From Trichococcus alkaliphilus (lineage in GTDB: Bacteria; Bacillota; Bacilli; Lactobacillales; Aerococcaceae): a stretch of DNA of 38,358 nt. This document shows positions 9,726-18,317 of this stretch, in pieces. The position numbers and the translations under genes were made by a program. Under the pieces are notes generated by a model. That model was not told where the DNA came from. It did not search any database and saw only the letters and a list, made by a program, of their open reading frames with translations. The stretch's first letter is position 1. Every line of letters starts with the position of its first letter. The stretch is taken from positions 1 through 38,358 of the forward strand of contig NZ_PXZT01000020.1 in the NCBI RefSeq assembly GCF_003008695.1, read 5' to 3'.

Positions 9726-10811
9726 TTATACGTTTTCGCGGATCTGTTTGACTGTATCGGCATCCAAACGTTTGACTAATTCCGTGACCAATTTGACTGC
9801 ATTCAGATAGTCGTCTTCATGGATCATGGACGTGTGCGAATGCAGATAACGTACCGGCACCGTGATTGCAAAGGAGGGAATGCCATCCAAGCTCTGATGC
9901 TGGGCACCGGCATCCGTGCCGCCGCCCGTTATGACTGTGTACTGGAATGGAATTTCACATTCTTCGGCAACGGCGACGATGAAGTCGCGCAAGCCACGAT
10001 GCGGGATCATCGACGCATCATAAATCAATAATTGTGGCCCTTTTCCTAATTCGGAATCCGCTTCTTGAGGCGTCATTCCCGGGGTATCCCCTGCCGTACC
10101 TGTGTCCAAGGCGAACGCGATGTCCGGACGGATCATGTGCGTGGCCGTCTTCGCGCCGCGCAGACCTACTTCCTCCTGGACATTCCCGCCGCTGAAAATC
10201 ACATTCGGGTGCCCGGCTTTGGCGACATTTTCCAACACTTTGAGCGCCACAGCCAATCCGATGCGGTTATCCCAAGCTTTTGCCAAAAGGAATTTGGAAT
10301 CGTTCATGCGTTTGAAGGAAATGTAAGGCGTAATCATATCACCGGGCTTAATGCCCCATTCCGCTACCTGTTCTTTCGAAGAAGCGCCGATGTCGATGAA
10401 CATATCTTTGATTTCATATGGCTTTTTGCGCGCTTCCGGTGTGAGAACATGCGGCGGTTTGCAGCCGATGACCCCGTGGCAGCGTTCGCCTTTTGAGTTG
10501 GTGATTTCCACTTGCTGCGCCAGCATAACCTGATTCCACCAGCCCCCCAAAGTTTGGAATTTGATGAAGCCTTTTTCGGTTATGCTCGTGACCATGAACC
10601 CCACTTCATCCAAGTGCCCCGCCAACAAAATGGTCGGCCCCTCTTCCGTGCCTGTGTGTTTGGCAAAAAGACCGCCCAATCCGTCCTGTGAAAAACTTTC
10701 GGCGAAAGGTTCGGCATAGCCCCTAAAGACTTCGCGGACCTCCCCTTCGTTGCCCGGAACGCCTCTAGCATCCGTCAAATCGATCAGCATCTGTAATTCT
10801 TTCTCTTCCAA
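9726..10811 (-). CDS. M42 family aminopeptidase (YsdC-like)
   Basis: Cobalt/zinc-dependent aminopeptidase of the M42 family (PepA glutamyl aminopeptidase and TET peptidase group), which forms large oligomers and trims peptides. Metal-site segments are visible: [11 protein letters not shown] (His, Asp), KAWDNRIG (Asp), [11 protein letters not shown] (catalytic and ligand Glu), ALDTG (Asp) and HSHTSMIH (His). The 361 residues fit. The frame starts at TTG 10811, eight bases after GGGGG, and ATG 10790 is an alternative. Its position just after infC-rpmI-rplT matches ysdC in B. subtilis. It is one of two M42 paralogues in the window. Confidence 0.92.
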   Translation of the reverse strand: MEEKELQMLIDLTDARGVPGNEGEVREVFRGYAEPFAESFSQDGLGGLFAKHTGTEEGPTILLAGHLDEVGFMVTSITEKGFIKFQTLGGWWNQVMLAQQVEITNSKGERCHGVIGCKPPHVLTPEARKKPYEIKDMFIDIGASSKEQVAEWGIKPGDMITPYISFKRMNDSKFLLAKAWDNRIGLAVALKVLENVAKAGHPNVIFSGGNVQEEVGLRGAKTATHMIRPDIAFALDTGTAGDTPGMTPQEADSELGKGPQLLIYDASMIPHRGLRDFIVAVAEECEIPFQYTVITGGGTDAGAQHQSLDGIPSFAITVPVRYLHSHTSMIHEDDYLNAVKLVTELVKRLDADTVKQIRENV

Positions 10812-10845
10812 AATGATACCCCCATTGATTTAATGACATAATATA

Positions 10846-10873
10846 AGTATAGCATTTACTCTAAGAAAAACAA
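10846..10873 (-). promoter_or_regulatory. Promoter of the M42 peptidase gene
   Basis: Minus-strand -35 TTGTTT (10868-10873), 16-base spacer and -10 TATACT (10846-10851) with an extended TGC. The -35 abuts the T-run of the rplT terminator. Confidence 0.6.
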
Positions 10874-10917
10874 AAAAATCGCCGCACTCCCAGTCAAAGA
10901 CCGGGGAGGCAACGATT
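10872..10917 (-). terminator. Terminator of infC-rpmI-rplT
   Basis: Minus strand ATCGTTGCCTCCC pairs with GGGAGTGCGGCGAT (one bulge, G-U pairs), followed by TTTTTTTG. It starts seven bases after the rplT stop. Confidence 0.88.
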
Positions 10918-10923
10918 CAAAAA

Positions 10924-11283
10924 TTATTTAGCTAATGCAGCTTTAGCTTGTTCAGCTACTGCAGTGAAAGCTGCAGCGTCTGTAACAGCCAAGTCAGCCA
11001 ACATTTTGCGGTTCATTTCGATACCAGCAAGTTTCAAGCCGTGGATCAAAGTGCTGTAGCTCATGCCGTTGATGCGAGCAGCCGCGTTGATACGAGTGAC
11101 CCATAATCTACGGAAGTCACGTTTCTTTTGACGACGGTCTCTGTAAGCATAAGTATAAGATTTCATTACTTGTTCTTTAGCTGTTTTGAATAATGTATGT
11201 TTTGAACCGTAATAACCTTTAGATAATTTAATAATCTTTTTGCGGCGTTTACGGGTTACTGTCCCACCTTTTACACGTGGCAT
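10924..11283 (-). CDS. rplT: 50S ribosomal protein L20
   Basis: Large-subunit protein that binds 23S rRNA early in assembly and, in B. subtilis and relatives, represses its own operon by binding the infC leader. The 119-residue product is strongly basic and begins [16 protein letters not shown], typical of L20. A GGAGG-type site precedes the ATG. It is last in infC-rpmI-rplT and is followed by a strong terminator. Confidence 0.98.
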   Translation of the reverse strand: MPRVKGGTVTRKRRKKIIKLSKGYYGSKHTLFKTAKEQVMKSYTYAYRDRRQKKRDFRRLWVTRINAAARINGMSYSTLIHGLKLAGIEMNRKMLADLAVTDAAAFTAVAEQAKAALAK

Positions 11284-11336
11284 AGTGATTTCCTCCTTAT
11301 TAGAACCAAAGTTCTATCTCGTATTGTTGTTTAGAA

Positions 11337-11537
11337 TTATTTCATTTGTGATAATTGTTGGCTGATGCGTTTCATATCAGATGCGCTGACCATTGAAGCC
11401 TGACGCAATTGACGTCTTTGTTTCTTCGTTTTTCCGTGGAATCTATGGCTTGTAAAAGCGCTCCAACGTTTTAGTCCGCCGTTACCAGTTCTTTTGAAAC
11501 GTTTAGCTGATCCACGGTGAGTTTTTTGTTTTGGCAT
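11337..11537 (-). CDS. rpmI: 50S ribosomal protein L35
   Basis: Small basic large-subunit protein of 66 residues ([17 protein letters not shown]...), the standard length and start of L35. It sits between infC and rplT in the conserved operon, with AGGAGG upstream of its ATG. No unusual features. Confidence 0.98.
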   Translation of the reverse strand: MPKQKTHRGSAKRFKRTGNGGLKRWSAFTSHRFHGKTKKQRRQLRQASMVSASDMKRISQQLSQMK

Positions 11538-11567
11538 TTGTCTTTCCTCCTAAATTAAGTTACAAAT

Positions 11568-12083
11568 TTATTTATCGGCTTTGGGCGCCAACATCAAGAA
11601 CATGCTTCTTCCGTCCATTTTAGGATGAGATTCAATCGTCGAAACGTCAGTAAGCTCAGATGCAAGGCGATCAAGGACCCTTTGTCCGATCTCTTTGTGG
11701 GTGATTGCACGTCCTTTGAATCGGATGGATGCTTTCACTTTGTCACCTTTTTCTAAGAATTTGCGAGCATTCCGCAATTTCGTTTGAAAATCATTTTCGT
11801 CGATGGAAGGACTCAAGCGTACTTCTTTTAGGCTTACCACTTTTTGGTTTTTACGGGCTTCACGTTCACGTTTTTGTTGATCGAAACGGAACTTGCCGTA
11901 ATCCATAATACGGGCAACGGGCGGGTTTGCATTTGGCGATACCAAAACTAAATCTAAATTTGCTGCTTCTGCAATCTGCAATGCATCACTTTTCGATTTG
12001 ACTCCTAGTTGCTCGCCGTCACTACCGATAATGCGTAGCTCGCGGGCACGGATGCCGTCGTTAACCATCATATCTTTTGCTAT
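11568..12083 (-). CDS. infC: Translation initiation factor IF-3 (probable AUA start)
   Basis: IF-3 binds the 30S subunit, keeps subunits apart and proofreads the start codon. The N-domain ([14 protein letters not shown]), basic linker ([15 protein letters not shown]) and C-domain ([14 protein letters not shown], ending in the [13 protein letters not shown] segment) are complete. The first ATG pair (12071 and 12068) lies about 19 bases from the GGAGGTG at 12091-12097, too far for efficient use. The in-frame ATA at 12081-12083 has ideal seven-base spacing and gives the family-like start M(I)[11 protein letters not shown], 171 residues. Non-AUG starts of infC (usually AUU) are known to let IF-3 repress its own synthesis. 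AUA here is inferred from spacing and homology. Confidence 0.9.
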   Translation of the reverse strand: MAKDMMVNDGIRARELRIIGSDGEQLGVKSKSDALQIAEAANLDLVLVSPNANPPVARIMDYGKFRFDQQKREREARKNQKVVSLKEVRLSPSIDENDFQTKLRNARKFLEKGDKVKASIRFKGRAITHKEIGQRVLDRLASELTDVSTIESHPKMDGRSMFLMLAPKADK

Positions 12084-12090
12084 GGTCGTT

Positions 12091-12097
12091 CACCTCC
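12091..12097 (-). promoter_or_regulatory. infC ribosome binding site that decides the start
   Basis: GGAGGTG on the minus strand ends seven bases before the ATA at 12083. The nearest in-frame ATG is 19 bases away. Confidence 0.75.
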
Positions 12098-12121
12098 ATG
12101 ATATTTGAGAGAAAGAACGCA

Positions 12122-12155
12122 GAAAAAAGTCGGCGGGTCATAATAACCCGCCGAC
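12122..12155 (-). terminator. Attenuator terminator in the infC leader
   Basis: A perfect ten-pair stem with a seven-base loop (GTCGGCGGGT/ACCCGCCGAC) is followed by six T residues on the minus strand, 38 bases before the infC start. Read-through must be regulated for infC expression. Confidence 0.93.
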
Positions 12156-12252
12156 AATACTCGCATTGCTGCAAGTTACTTGTACATATCTGGCCCAGGG
12201 ACGCAATTGTCCACTTAGGCGAGAAGCGGGTGCTTCTGCTTAATTTCTCAAC
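12122..12252 (-). ncRNA. infC-rpmI-rplT leader with attenuator (L20/IF3 leader-like)
   Basis: About 170 nt separate the predicted promoter from infC. The leader contains several potential stems (CGAGAAGC, then AGGCG/CGTC-type pairings) and ends in a strong intrinsic terminator. GTCGGCGGGT (12146-12155 on the minus strand) pairs with ACCCGCCGAC (12129-12138), followed by TTTTTT at 12123-12128. In Bacillales such leaders are controlled by L20 binding. The same role is inferred here from position and architecture only. Confidence 0.7.
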
Positions 12253-12258
12253 TTTTAT

Positions 12259-12287
12259 AGTATACCTTGTTGAAATGAAAACGTCAA
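12259..12287 (-). promoter_or_regulatory. infC operon promoter
   Basis: Minus-strand -35 TTGACG (12282-12287), 17-base spacer and -10 TATACT (12259-12264). This is one of the best sigma-A matches in the window. Confidence 0.85.
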
Positions 12288-12299
12288 GAACATTTCAAC
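12269..12299. promoter_or_regulatory. Inverted repeat overlapping the infC promoter
   Basis: GTTGAAATG (12269-12277) and CATTTCAAC (12291-12299) form a perfect nine-base inverted repeat with a 13-base spacer spanning the -35 element. A further CATTTTCAAC lies at 12309-12318. It may be a protein operator. No regulator is recognised. Confidence 0.5.
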
Positions 12300-12332
12300 A
12301 AAAATCTTCATTTTCAACATACGTTCAGTCAT

Positions 12333-12833
12333 TCAGGATTCCGGTACGTATTTCCAGATTTCTTCGAGATCATTCGCTGGCAATTCCGCCACCAATTCGT
12401 TAACCGTTTTGTCCCATTCCGGAACGACATACTCCGGATTCAGTTCCTGCAGCGGCAACAGCACAAAGGAGCGTTCCTGCATCCTCGGATGCGGCACGGT
12501 CAGGCGTTCTTCTTCAATAATTTCAGCTCCATACAAAACAACGTCGACATCCAAGGTGCGCGGGCCGAATCGGATGGTCCGTACCCTGCCGAGCTCCTGC
12601 TCGATGCTTTGGCATCTGTCCAACAAGTCCAATGGCAGCAGATCCGTTTCCGCTTCGAACACAAGGTTCAGGAAATCCGGTTGGTCGAGGTAGCCGACGG
12701 GTTTCGATTCATAAATGGATGATACTCGTTTCACTTCCACATCCGCCAAAGACCGGAAGAGCTCCAAAGCTTTTTCGAGATGGGCTGCGCGCGGTTCCAG
12801 ATTCGTGCCTAAGGCGATGTACACGATAGGCAT
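12333..12833 (-). CDS. folK: 2-amino-4-hydroxy-6-hydroxymethyldihydropteridine pyrophosphokinase
   Basis: Transfers pyrophosphate from ATP to 6-hydroxymethyl-7,8-dihydropterin, the step before dihydropteroate synthase. Family motifs are present: IALGTNLEPR at the start, SSIYESKPVGYLDQPDFLN, RTIRFGPRTLDVDVVLYG (catalytic DVD) and VPHPRMQERSFVL. The ATG at 12833 (166 residues) has GGGAG eight bases upstream and lies four bases after the folB stop. The frame open to 12884 overlaps folB and is not needed. It is the last gene of the fol operon and no clear terminator follows, so transcripts may read into the infC region. Confidence 0.95.
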   Translation of the reverse strand: MPIVYIALGTNLEPRAAHLEKALELFRSLADVEVKRVSSIYESKPVGYLDQPDFLNLVFEAETDLLPLDLLDRCQSIEQELGRVRTIRFGPRTLDVDVVLYGAEIIEEERLTVPHPRMQERSFVLLPLQELNPEYVVPEWDKTVNELVAELPANDLEEIWKYVPES

Positions 12834-12837
12834 GCGC

Positions 12838-13206
12838 TTAGCTCCCTTCCCTTTCGCGGTAGATTTCAACCGCAACCGAATCATAATGGCCGACGATCGG
12901 AGGATCCGGTTTGATCACTTTCACTTGGCAAGCCTGCAGCCCATCGAAGCGCGCAAACAAAGCGATGGCGATATGTTCCGCCAAAGCTTCGATCAGGTTG
13001 AAGCTTTCCCCCTCTACTACCGCTTTGACGGCCTTGAAAGCATGTCCGTAATGGATCGAATCCTCCATTTTGTCGCTGTAGCCGGCTTTTTTTGTATCGG
13101 TGTGCAGCACAACATCTACGTTGAAGCGTTGTCCCAACACCTTTTCTTCCGCATTCAATCCATGAAAGGCATAGAACTGCAGATTATTCAAATAGATTTT
13201 ATCCAA
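12838..13206 (-). CDS. folB: Dihydroneopterin aldolase
   Basis: Cleaves 7,8-dihydroneopterin to 6-hydroxymethyl-7,8-dihydropterin and glycolaldehyde. The 122-residue length and the start MDKIYLNNLQFYAFHGLNAEE, with the conserved YAFHG segment and Glu22 region, are typical, as is the catalytic-lysine segment VKVIKPDPPI near the C-terminus. Its start overlaps the end of folP by eight bases, indicating translational coupling. Confidence 0.95.
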   Translation of the reverse strand: MDKIYLNNLQFYAFHGLNAEEKVLGQRFNVDVVLHTDTKKAGYSDKMEDSIHYGHAFKAVKAVVEGESFNLIEALAEHIAIALFARFDGLQACQVKVIKPDPPIVGHYDSVAVEIYREREGS

Positions 13207-14032
13207 TAGGGCTCTCTCCTTTTTTCAACATGATATCCATCATCCGTGCCATTTCCGCATTGGCCTTCACATTGTGTACGCGGAACAGCTGGGCGCCGTT
13301 CACGATGCCCAAAGCAGTCGTTGCGGCTGTCCCCAGATCGCGCTCCTTGAAAGGGAGATCCCCCAGAGCCGTTCCGATGAACCGTTTCCGGGACGTTCCC
13401 AAGAGCACTGGGTAACCAAGATCCACAAATCGCTTCAGATGATGGACTACATTCAGATTGTCTTCATAGGTTTTTCCGAATCCGCAGCCGGGATCCAGTA
13501 TGATGTTTTCCCTTTTGACGCCTGCGGACACTGCGATCCGCACACTCTCCGTCAGATCAGCCAGCATATCTTCGATCAAAAAGGCATAATCCGGCTTTTC
13601 CCGATTGTGCATCAAAATGATTGGTACATCAAATGCCGCCGCCACCACTGCAATCTCGGGATCATACTTGCAGCCCCAAATATCGTTTATGATATCGATG
13701 CCCGCTTCACAAGCCGCGCGGGCAACCGCCGACTTGTAGGTGTCGATCGAAAGCGGCACATCGACTGCCTTTTTGAGTGCTTCAATGATTGGTACCACTC
13801 GGGCAATTTCCTCTTCATCAGAGATCTGGGTGTGGCCAGGACGGGTGGATTCTCCGCCGATGTCGATGATGTCGGCGCCATCCGCAACCATTTCGATAGC
13901 GTGGACGACAGCTTTTTCGACCGTGTTCCACTCCCCGCCGTCGGAAAACGAATCGGGCGTCACATTCAGTATCCCCATGATGTAGCTGCGCTGCGACAGG
14001 TCATATATTTTTGTCTTTGTCGTTAATTTCAA
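13199..14032 (-). CDS. folP: Dihydropteroate synthase
   Basis: Condenses 4-aminobenzoate with hydroxymethyldihydropterin pyrophosphate; the sulfonamide target. Signature segments are intact: MGILNVTPDSFSDGG (residues 19-33), DIGGESTRPGH (57-67), DPGCGFGKT (pterin site) and GTSRKRFIG (phosphate site). The 277-residue length is normal. It lies 31 bases downstream of folE and overlaps folB. No resistance-type insertion stands out in the Phe-Pro loop region, though I cannot compare it residue by residue. Confidence 0.97.
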   Translation of the reverse strand: MKLTTKTKIYDLSQRSYIMGILNVTPDSFSDGGEWNTVEKAVVHAIEMVADGADIIDIGGESTRPGHTQISDEEEIARVVPIIEALKKAVDVPLSIDTYKSAVARAACEAGIDIINDIWGCKYDPEIAVVAAAFDVPIILMHNREKPDYAFLIEDMLADLTESVRIAVSAGVKRENIILDPGCGFGKTYEDNLNVVHHLKRFVDLGYPVLLGTSRKRFIGTALGDLPFKERDLGTAATTALGIVNGAQLFRVHNVKANAEMARMMDIMLKKGESPIG

Positions 14033-14063
14033 AATCCATTCTCCTCATCAGCGTGTAATTTGT

Positions 14064-14621
14064 CTACAGTTTGATCAATTCCAACACTTCGCTTCTGGAT
14101 TTGAATGATTGTTTGAATGCGCCACGGACTGCGGATGTCACAGTTTTGCTGCCCGGCTTTTTCACGCCCCGCATCGTCATGCACATATGCTCGGCTTCCA
14201 AAACCACCATGACTCCCTGCGGTTGCAGATGCTCCATCAGGATATCCGCAACCGTCGTCGTGATCCGTTCCTGGATCTGCGGCTTTTTGCTGACCTCATC
14301 CAGGATACGAGCCAGCTTGCTCAAACCGATCACCTGTCCATCCTTCGGCATATAAGCGATATGGCCTACCCCGAAAAACGGAACCAGATGATGTTCGCAA
14401 GTGGAATAAAAAGGAATGTCCTTCACTAATACAATTTCGTCGGTGTCTTCATGGAAGACCACCTTAGCGTGATCGGCAGGGTCTTTCTCGACACCGGAAA
14501 AAATTTCCGCATACATGCGCGCCACCCGCTTTGGTGTATCCTGCAATCCTGAGCGGTTCGGATCTTCCCCGATCGCCTCCAAAATCATTTGAACGGCGGT
14601 TTCTATTTTTTCTAAATCCAT
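14064..14621 (-). CDS. folE: GTP cyclohydrolase I
   Basis: Converts GTP to 7,8-dihydroneopterin triphosphate, the first folate step. Zinc ligands are visible as Cys75 and His78 in [12 protein letters not shown] and a cysteine in [18 protein letters not shown] and [14 protein letters not shown] are further family blocks. The 185-residue type IA form begins at an ATG with AGGAGG upstream. It starts only 18 bases after the M20 amidohydrolase stop, so the two are probably co-transcribed. No folate-responsive riboswitch was recognised. Confidence 0.97.
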   Translation of the reverse strand: MDLEKIETAVQMILEAIGEDPNRSGLQDTPKRVARMYAEIFSGVEKDPADHAKVVFHEDTDEIVLVKDIPFYSTCEHHLVPFFGVGHIAYMPKDGQVIGLSKLARILDEVSKKPQIQERITTTVADILMEHLQPQGVMVVLEAEHMCMTMRGVKKPGSKTVTSAVRGAFKQSFKSRSEVLELIKL

Positions 14622-14639
14622 TTTTATCCTCCTAAACGC

Positions 14640-15830
14640 TCATTCCCCGGCCAACGCCGCAAGAGTGATGTCAGCGACTGCTTTAGCCGCTACCAATAGA
14701 GCTTTTTCATTTATGTCGAATTTCGGGTGATGATTATTGAAAACTTCTGCCTGGTTCGGACGGGCGCCGACATTCAGGAAAGCGCCGGGGATCTTCAGCA
14801 GATACTGTCCGAAATCCTCCGCTCCAGTGTTGGCCGAAGTTGCGATGACCTGCTTCAAGTACGACCCGACACCATTTTTTTCCAGAACAGCGGCTGCTTT
14901 CTCGGTCTCTTTCGGATGATTGTACAAAGGCGGGTAATCGGAGTTGTAGTCGATTTCCACTTTCACGTCGTACATCTCCTCAAGACCGCGGCCGATCCGG
15001 TGGAAATGTTCCTCGATGACCTTTCCCACCTCAAGATCCATGTAACGGGCATCCCCGCGCAGAATCAGGCTGTCCTTGATGACATTGCTGCTGCCGACCG
15101 CTTCGAAGGAGCCGATCGTCACGACAGCCATGTCATAAGGATTGATGCGCCGGGAAACGATGGTCTGCAGATTCATCACGAAGCTCGAAGCCGCCACGAT
15201 TGTATCGTTGGAGCGGTGCGGCTGTGAACCATGCCCGCCCGTCCCTTGGATCGTGACTTTGATGTCGCTGCAGCCTGCATAAGCGTAGCCGCTAGTGTAA
15301 AAGACGGTGCCGACTTCATAATCCGGATAGAAATGGATACCGTAGATTTCATCGACATCATCAAGCAAGCCGGATTCCATGATGCTCTTGGCACCTGCCG
15401 GGGCCATTTCTTCGGCATGCTGATGCACGATTTTGACGGTCCCTTCCCATTGGTCCCGCAGACGGATCAGACAATCTGCCAAGACCATCAGATAGGCGGT
15501 ATGTCCGTCATGTCCGCAGGCGTGCATGACGCCTGGATTTTTGGATGCGAACAGCAGGCCGGTCTGTTCCTCGATTTGGAGCGCATCGAAATCCGCCCGC
15601 AGCGCGATGGTGCGGCCTGGGCGTTTCCCGTTGATCGTGACGACGATACCATAGCCGTTCCCGACGTTCGTCTGCACATCAACCGGTTTATCTTCATAGA
15701 AACGGGCGATGAACGCAGCCGTTTCCTTCTCGTCGAATGACAGTTCAGGATGCTCATGGAAATGACGGCGCAAAGCGATCATGTCATCTTCGCGGCCATC
15801 CAGCATTTTCATCAATTCATCTCTTAACAT
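14640..15830 (-). CDS. M20 family amidohydrolase
   Basis: Metal-dependent amidohydrolase of the M20D group (hippurate hydrolase, N-acyl-L-amino acid amidohydrolase, and HmrA/AbgB-like proteins). Metal-ligand segments are MHACGHDGHTAYL (Cys, His), HQHAEEMAPAGAK (Glu pair) and SANTGAEDFGQYL. A dimerisation lid domain lies between them. I choose the ATG at 15830 (396 residues), preceded by AGGGG. The frame extends to 15887 but that stretch overlaps a hairpin. The substrate is unknown. A role in freeing 4-aminobenzoate from its glutamate conjugate would fit the neighbouring fol genes (compare AbgAB), but this is speculation. Confidence 0.85.
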   Translation of the reverse strand: MLRDELMKMLDGREDDMIALRRHFHEHPELSFDEKETAAFIARFYEDKPVDVQTNVGNGYGIVVTINGKRPGRTIALRADFDALQIEEQTGLLFASKNPGVMHACGHDGHTAYLMVLADCLIRLRDQWEGTVKIVHQHAEEMAPAGAKSIMESGLLDDVDEIYGIHFYPDYEVGTVFYTSGYAYAGCSDIKVTIQGTGGHGSQPHRSNDTIVAASSFVMNLQTIVSRRINPYDMAVVTIGSFEAVGSSNVIKDSLILRGDARYMDLEVGKVIEEHFHRIGRGLEEMYDVKVEIDYNSDYPPLYNHPKETEKAAAVLEKNGVGSYLKQVIATSANTGAEDFGQYLLKIPGAFLNVGARPNQAEVFNNHHPKFDINEKALLVAAKAVADITLAALAGE

Positions 15831-15870
15831 AAACCCTTCATCCCCTATCAAGCAAAATATATAAGAAAAT

Positions 15871-15908
15871 GAAGGCCCTGAACACAAACTGCCATGTTCC
15901 GGGCCTTC
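15871..15908 (-). terminator. Hairpin between thrS and the M20-fol operon
   Basis: Minus strand GAAGGCCCGGAACA pairs with TGTTCAGGGCCTTC (near perfect, 14-base arms), followed by ATTTTCTTATAT. The T-run is imperfect. It most simply ends thrS, but it also lies downstream of the likely M20 promoter, so it could act as a leader attenuator. Confidence 0.7.
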
Positions 15909-15946
15909 ATCAAGCTAACAGAATCAAAGCTACATCACTGAAACTT

Positions 15947-15952
15947 ATTGTA
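15947..15952 (-). promoter_or_regulatory. Candidate -10 of the M20-fol operon
   Basis: Extended -10 TGATACAAT on the minus strand, 37 bases after the thrS stop. No good -35. It is the only promoter-like sequence I see upstream of the M20 gene. Confidence 0.4.
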
Positions 15953-15988
15953 TCATGATTTGCTCAGAAAGATGTGGATTTGATAAGA

Positions 15989-17923
15989 TTATTTGAAGTT
16001 TTTGATTTCAGATTGAACCTCAGCCAAGAAATCATCCATGCTGAAAGTAACCATTTCTTTCGAGCCATAACGGCGGACAGTTACGGTTCCGTTCAGCAAT
16101 TCCTGATCGCCGATTACCAATTGGTAAGGTATTTTTTGAGTCTGGGAAGCACGGATTTTGTAACCCATCTTCTCGTTGCGGTCATCGACTTCGACGCGCA
16201 TACCCAACTGTTCCATTACGGCTTTCAGTTCATATGCTTGATCGGCATGCAGATCAAGGTTGACAGGGATGATTGTTGCTTGGACAGGAGCCAACCATAC
16301 CGGGAATGCGCCTTTATACTCTTCGATCAGATACGCCACAAAACGCTCCATTGTGGAGATGACGCCACGGTGGATGACGACCGGACGGTGGTTATTTTCG
16401 CCGTCTTCGCCGACATAAGTCAGGTCAAAACGCTCAGGCAACAGGAAGTCCAATTGGATAGTGGACATCGTTTCTTCCAAACCCATCGCTGTCTTGAACT
16501 GCACATCCAATTTAGGGCCGTAGAAAGCAGCTTCGCCGATTGCTTCGAAGTATTCCAAACCGAATTCGTCCATCGCTTCCTTCAGCATCGCTTCCGCGCG
16601 ATTCCACATATCGTCGTCATCGAAGTATTTCACTTTGTCTTCAGGGTCGCGGTAGCTCAGACGGAAACGGTAATCGCTGATCTGGAAGTCGGCGTAAACA
16701 TCCATGACCAACTGCAACACTCGTTTGAACTCGTCCTTGATCTGATCCGGACGGACAAATGCGTGGGCATCATTCAGAGTCATTTCGCGTACGCGTTGCA
16801 GACCGGACAAAGCCCCGCTCTTTTCGTAACGGTGCATCATGCCCAATTCGGCGATGCGGATCGGCAACTCGCGGTAGCTGTGGATGTCGTTCTTGTAGAC
16901 CATCATGTGGTGCGGACAGTTCATCGGACGCAACACCAGCATTTCGCCATCGCCCATATCCATCGGCGGGAACATGTCCTCATGGTAGTGGTCCCAGTGG
17001 CCGGAAGTTTTGTACAATTCCACGTTCGCCATGATCGGTGTGTAGACGTGCTGGTAACCCAGGCTCACTTCTTTGTCGACGATGTAACGCTCAAGCGTAC
17101 GACGGATCGTTGCGCCTTTCGGCAACCAGAAAGGCAGGCCGGAGCCGACTTCAGGAGCGATCATGAACAGATCCAGTTCTTTGCCTAATTTGCGGTGATC
17201 GCGCTCTTTTGCTTCTTCGCGCATCTTGATGAATTCAGCTAAGGCTTTCTTGTCGAAGAAGGCTGTTCCGTAGACACGTTGCATCATTTTGTTGTTCGAG
17301 TTTCCTCTCCAGTAGGCACCCGCCAACGACAGCAATTTGAAGACTTGGATTTTGCCGGTTGCCGGCACGTGAACGCCGCGGCAAAGGTCCGTGAAGTCAT
17401 CTTGCGTATAGACAGTGATGATGTCAACTTCAGGCAATGCTGTGATCAATTCGACTTTGTATGGGTCATTTGCGAAGATTTCCAACGCTTCCGCACGGCT
17501 GACTTCACGTCTGACGATCGGATAATTCGCCTTCACTATGTTCATCATTTCCGCTTCGACTTTCGACAAGTCCTCTTCGGCAAGCTGCACTTCCATATCG
17601 GTATCATAGTAGAACCCCGTTTCGATCGCTGGACCGACACCGAAATGGATTTCAGGGAACAGGCGCGTCAAGGCATGCGCCATCAAGTGGGCAGTCGAGT
17701 GACGCAGGACACCCAATCCGTCTGCGTGATCCGGTGTCACGATTTCAAGTGAACCATCCGTCTCCAACTGGCGTGTGAAGTCGACCAATTCCCCGTTGAA
17801 TTTTCCGGCCAAAGCCTTTTTAGCCAGGCTGTTGCTGATGCTTTTTGCTACTTCTTCCACTGTGACGCCGGCTTCGAATACTTTTACGGCGCCATCAGGA
17901 AAAGTGATTTTGATTTCTGACAT
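15989..17923 (-). CDS. thrS: Threonyl-tRNA synthetase
   Basis: Class II synthetase charging tRNA-Thr. It has the N-terminal TGS domain ([16 protein letters not shown]), an editing domain with [11 protein letters not shown] and CRGVHVP, the catalytic core with motif 2 ([19 protein letters not shown]) and motif 3 ([14 protein letters not shown]), and a C-terminal anticodon-binding domain. The 644-residue length is standard. It is expressed from a T-box leader. It is followed in the B. subtilis-like order by infC, here separated by the M20-fol cluster. Confidence 0.98.
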   Translation of the reverse strand: MSEIKITFPDGAVKVFEAGVTVEEVAKSISNSLAKKALAGKFNGELVDFTRQLETDGSLEIVTPDHADGLGVLRHSTAHLMAHALTRLFPEIHFGVGPAIETGFYYDTDMEVQLAEEDLSKVEAEMMNIVKANYPIVRREVSRAEALEIFANDPYKVELITALPEVDIITVYTQDDFTDLCRGVHVPATGKIQVFKLLSLAGAYWRGNSNNKMMQRVYGTAFFDKKALAEFIKMREEAKERDHRKLGKELDLFMIAPEVGSGLPFWLPKGATIRRTLERYIVDKEVSLGYQHVYTPIMANVELYKTSGHWDHYHEDMFPPMDMGDGEMLVLRPMNCPHHMMVYKNDIHSYRELPIRIAELGMMHRYEKSGALSGLQRVREMTLNDAHAFVRPDQIKDEFKRVLQLVMDVYADFQISDYRFRLSYRDPEDKVKYFDDDDMWNRAEAMLKEAMDEFGLEYFEAIGEAAFYGPKLDVQFKTAMGLEETMSTIQLDFLLPERFDLTYVGEDGENNHRPVVIHRGVISTMERFVAYLIEEYKGAFPVWLAPVQATIIPVNLDLHADQAYELKAVMEQLGMRVEVDDRNEKMGYKIRASQTQKIPYQLVIGDQELLNGTVTVRRYGSKEMVTFSMDDFLAEVQSEIKNFK

Positions 17924-17971
17924 GCTGATTCCTCCAATTAATTAAGTTCTGTGCGTTCGGTGATGACAAAA

Positions 17972-18258
17972 AGGCAATAAAAAAAGCCCATCCCCAGCTT
18001 GTGCCGGAAATGGGACGTGTCTACGTGGTTCCACCCAAATTCAAAGAGTGCGACAGGCATCCGCTTAAGATTCTGTCTCATCCTTACTTGAACGCGATAA
18101 CGAGCGTACCGTTTCCCCCTACTGCATGTTCAGGGAATCTCTCGAAAGGGGTCGATACATGATTGATTAGGATGTTCCACCAAGCCATCCCTCGCTAAAA
18201 ATCAGTTCATCCATCGGTGTCTTTCTCATCGATTTGTCTTTCATTTCATCTGTAGTCC
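17972..18258 (-). ncRNA. Threonine T-box riboswitch leader of thrS
   Basis: A leader of nearly 300 nt contains the T-box core GGGTGGAACCACG on the minus strand (about 18024-18036). This is followed by a terminator in which CCCATTTCC-GGC pairs with GCT-GGGGATGGG and a TTTTTTT run follows at 17978-17985. The upstream Stem I region (GATGGCTTGGTGGAACATCC, near 18172-18191) is also T-box-like. An ACC triplet in ATCGACCCC (near 18152-18158) is a possible threonine specifier, but I could not fold the loop with certainty. Uncharged tRNA-Thr should favour the antiterminator. Confidence 0.88.
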
Positions 18259-18287
18259 ATTTAAACACAAAAAATAATTGTTTTCAA
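18259..18287 (-). promoter_or_regulatory. thrS promoter
   Basis: Minus-strand -35 TTGAAA (18282-18287), 17-base spacer and -10 TTAAAT (18259-18264), immediately upstream of the T-box leader. Confidence 0.6.
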
Positions 18288-18299
18288 GTTTAATATAAG

Positions 18300-18317
18300 A
18301 AAAGCTGAACGTCAGCC
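18300..18317 (-). terminator. Short terminator after dnaI
   Basis: GCTGA-CGT-TCAGC followed by TTTTC on the minus strand, directly at the dnaI stop. The stem is short, so read-through is possible. Confidence 0.5.

Noticed and set aside
15974-17188. 404-codon plus-strand frame
   Set aside because: It lies wholly antisense to thrS; the composition (His/Phe/Gln-rich) is that of a complement-strand shadow.
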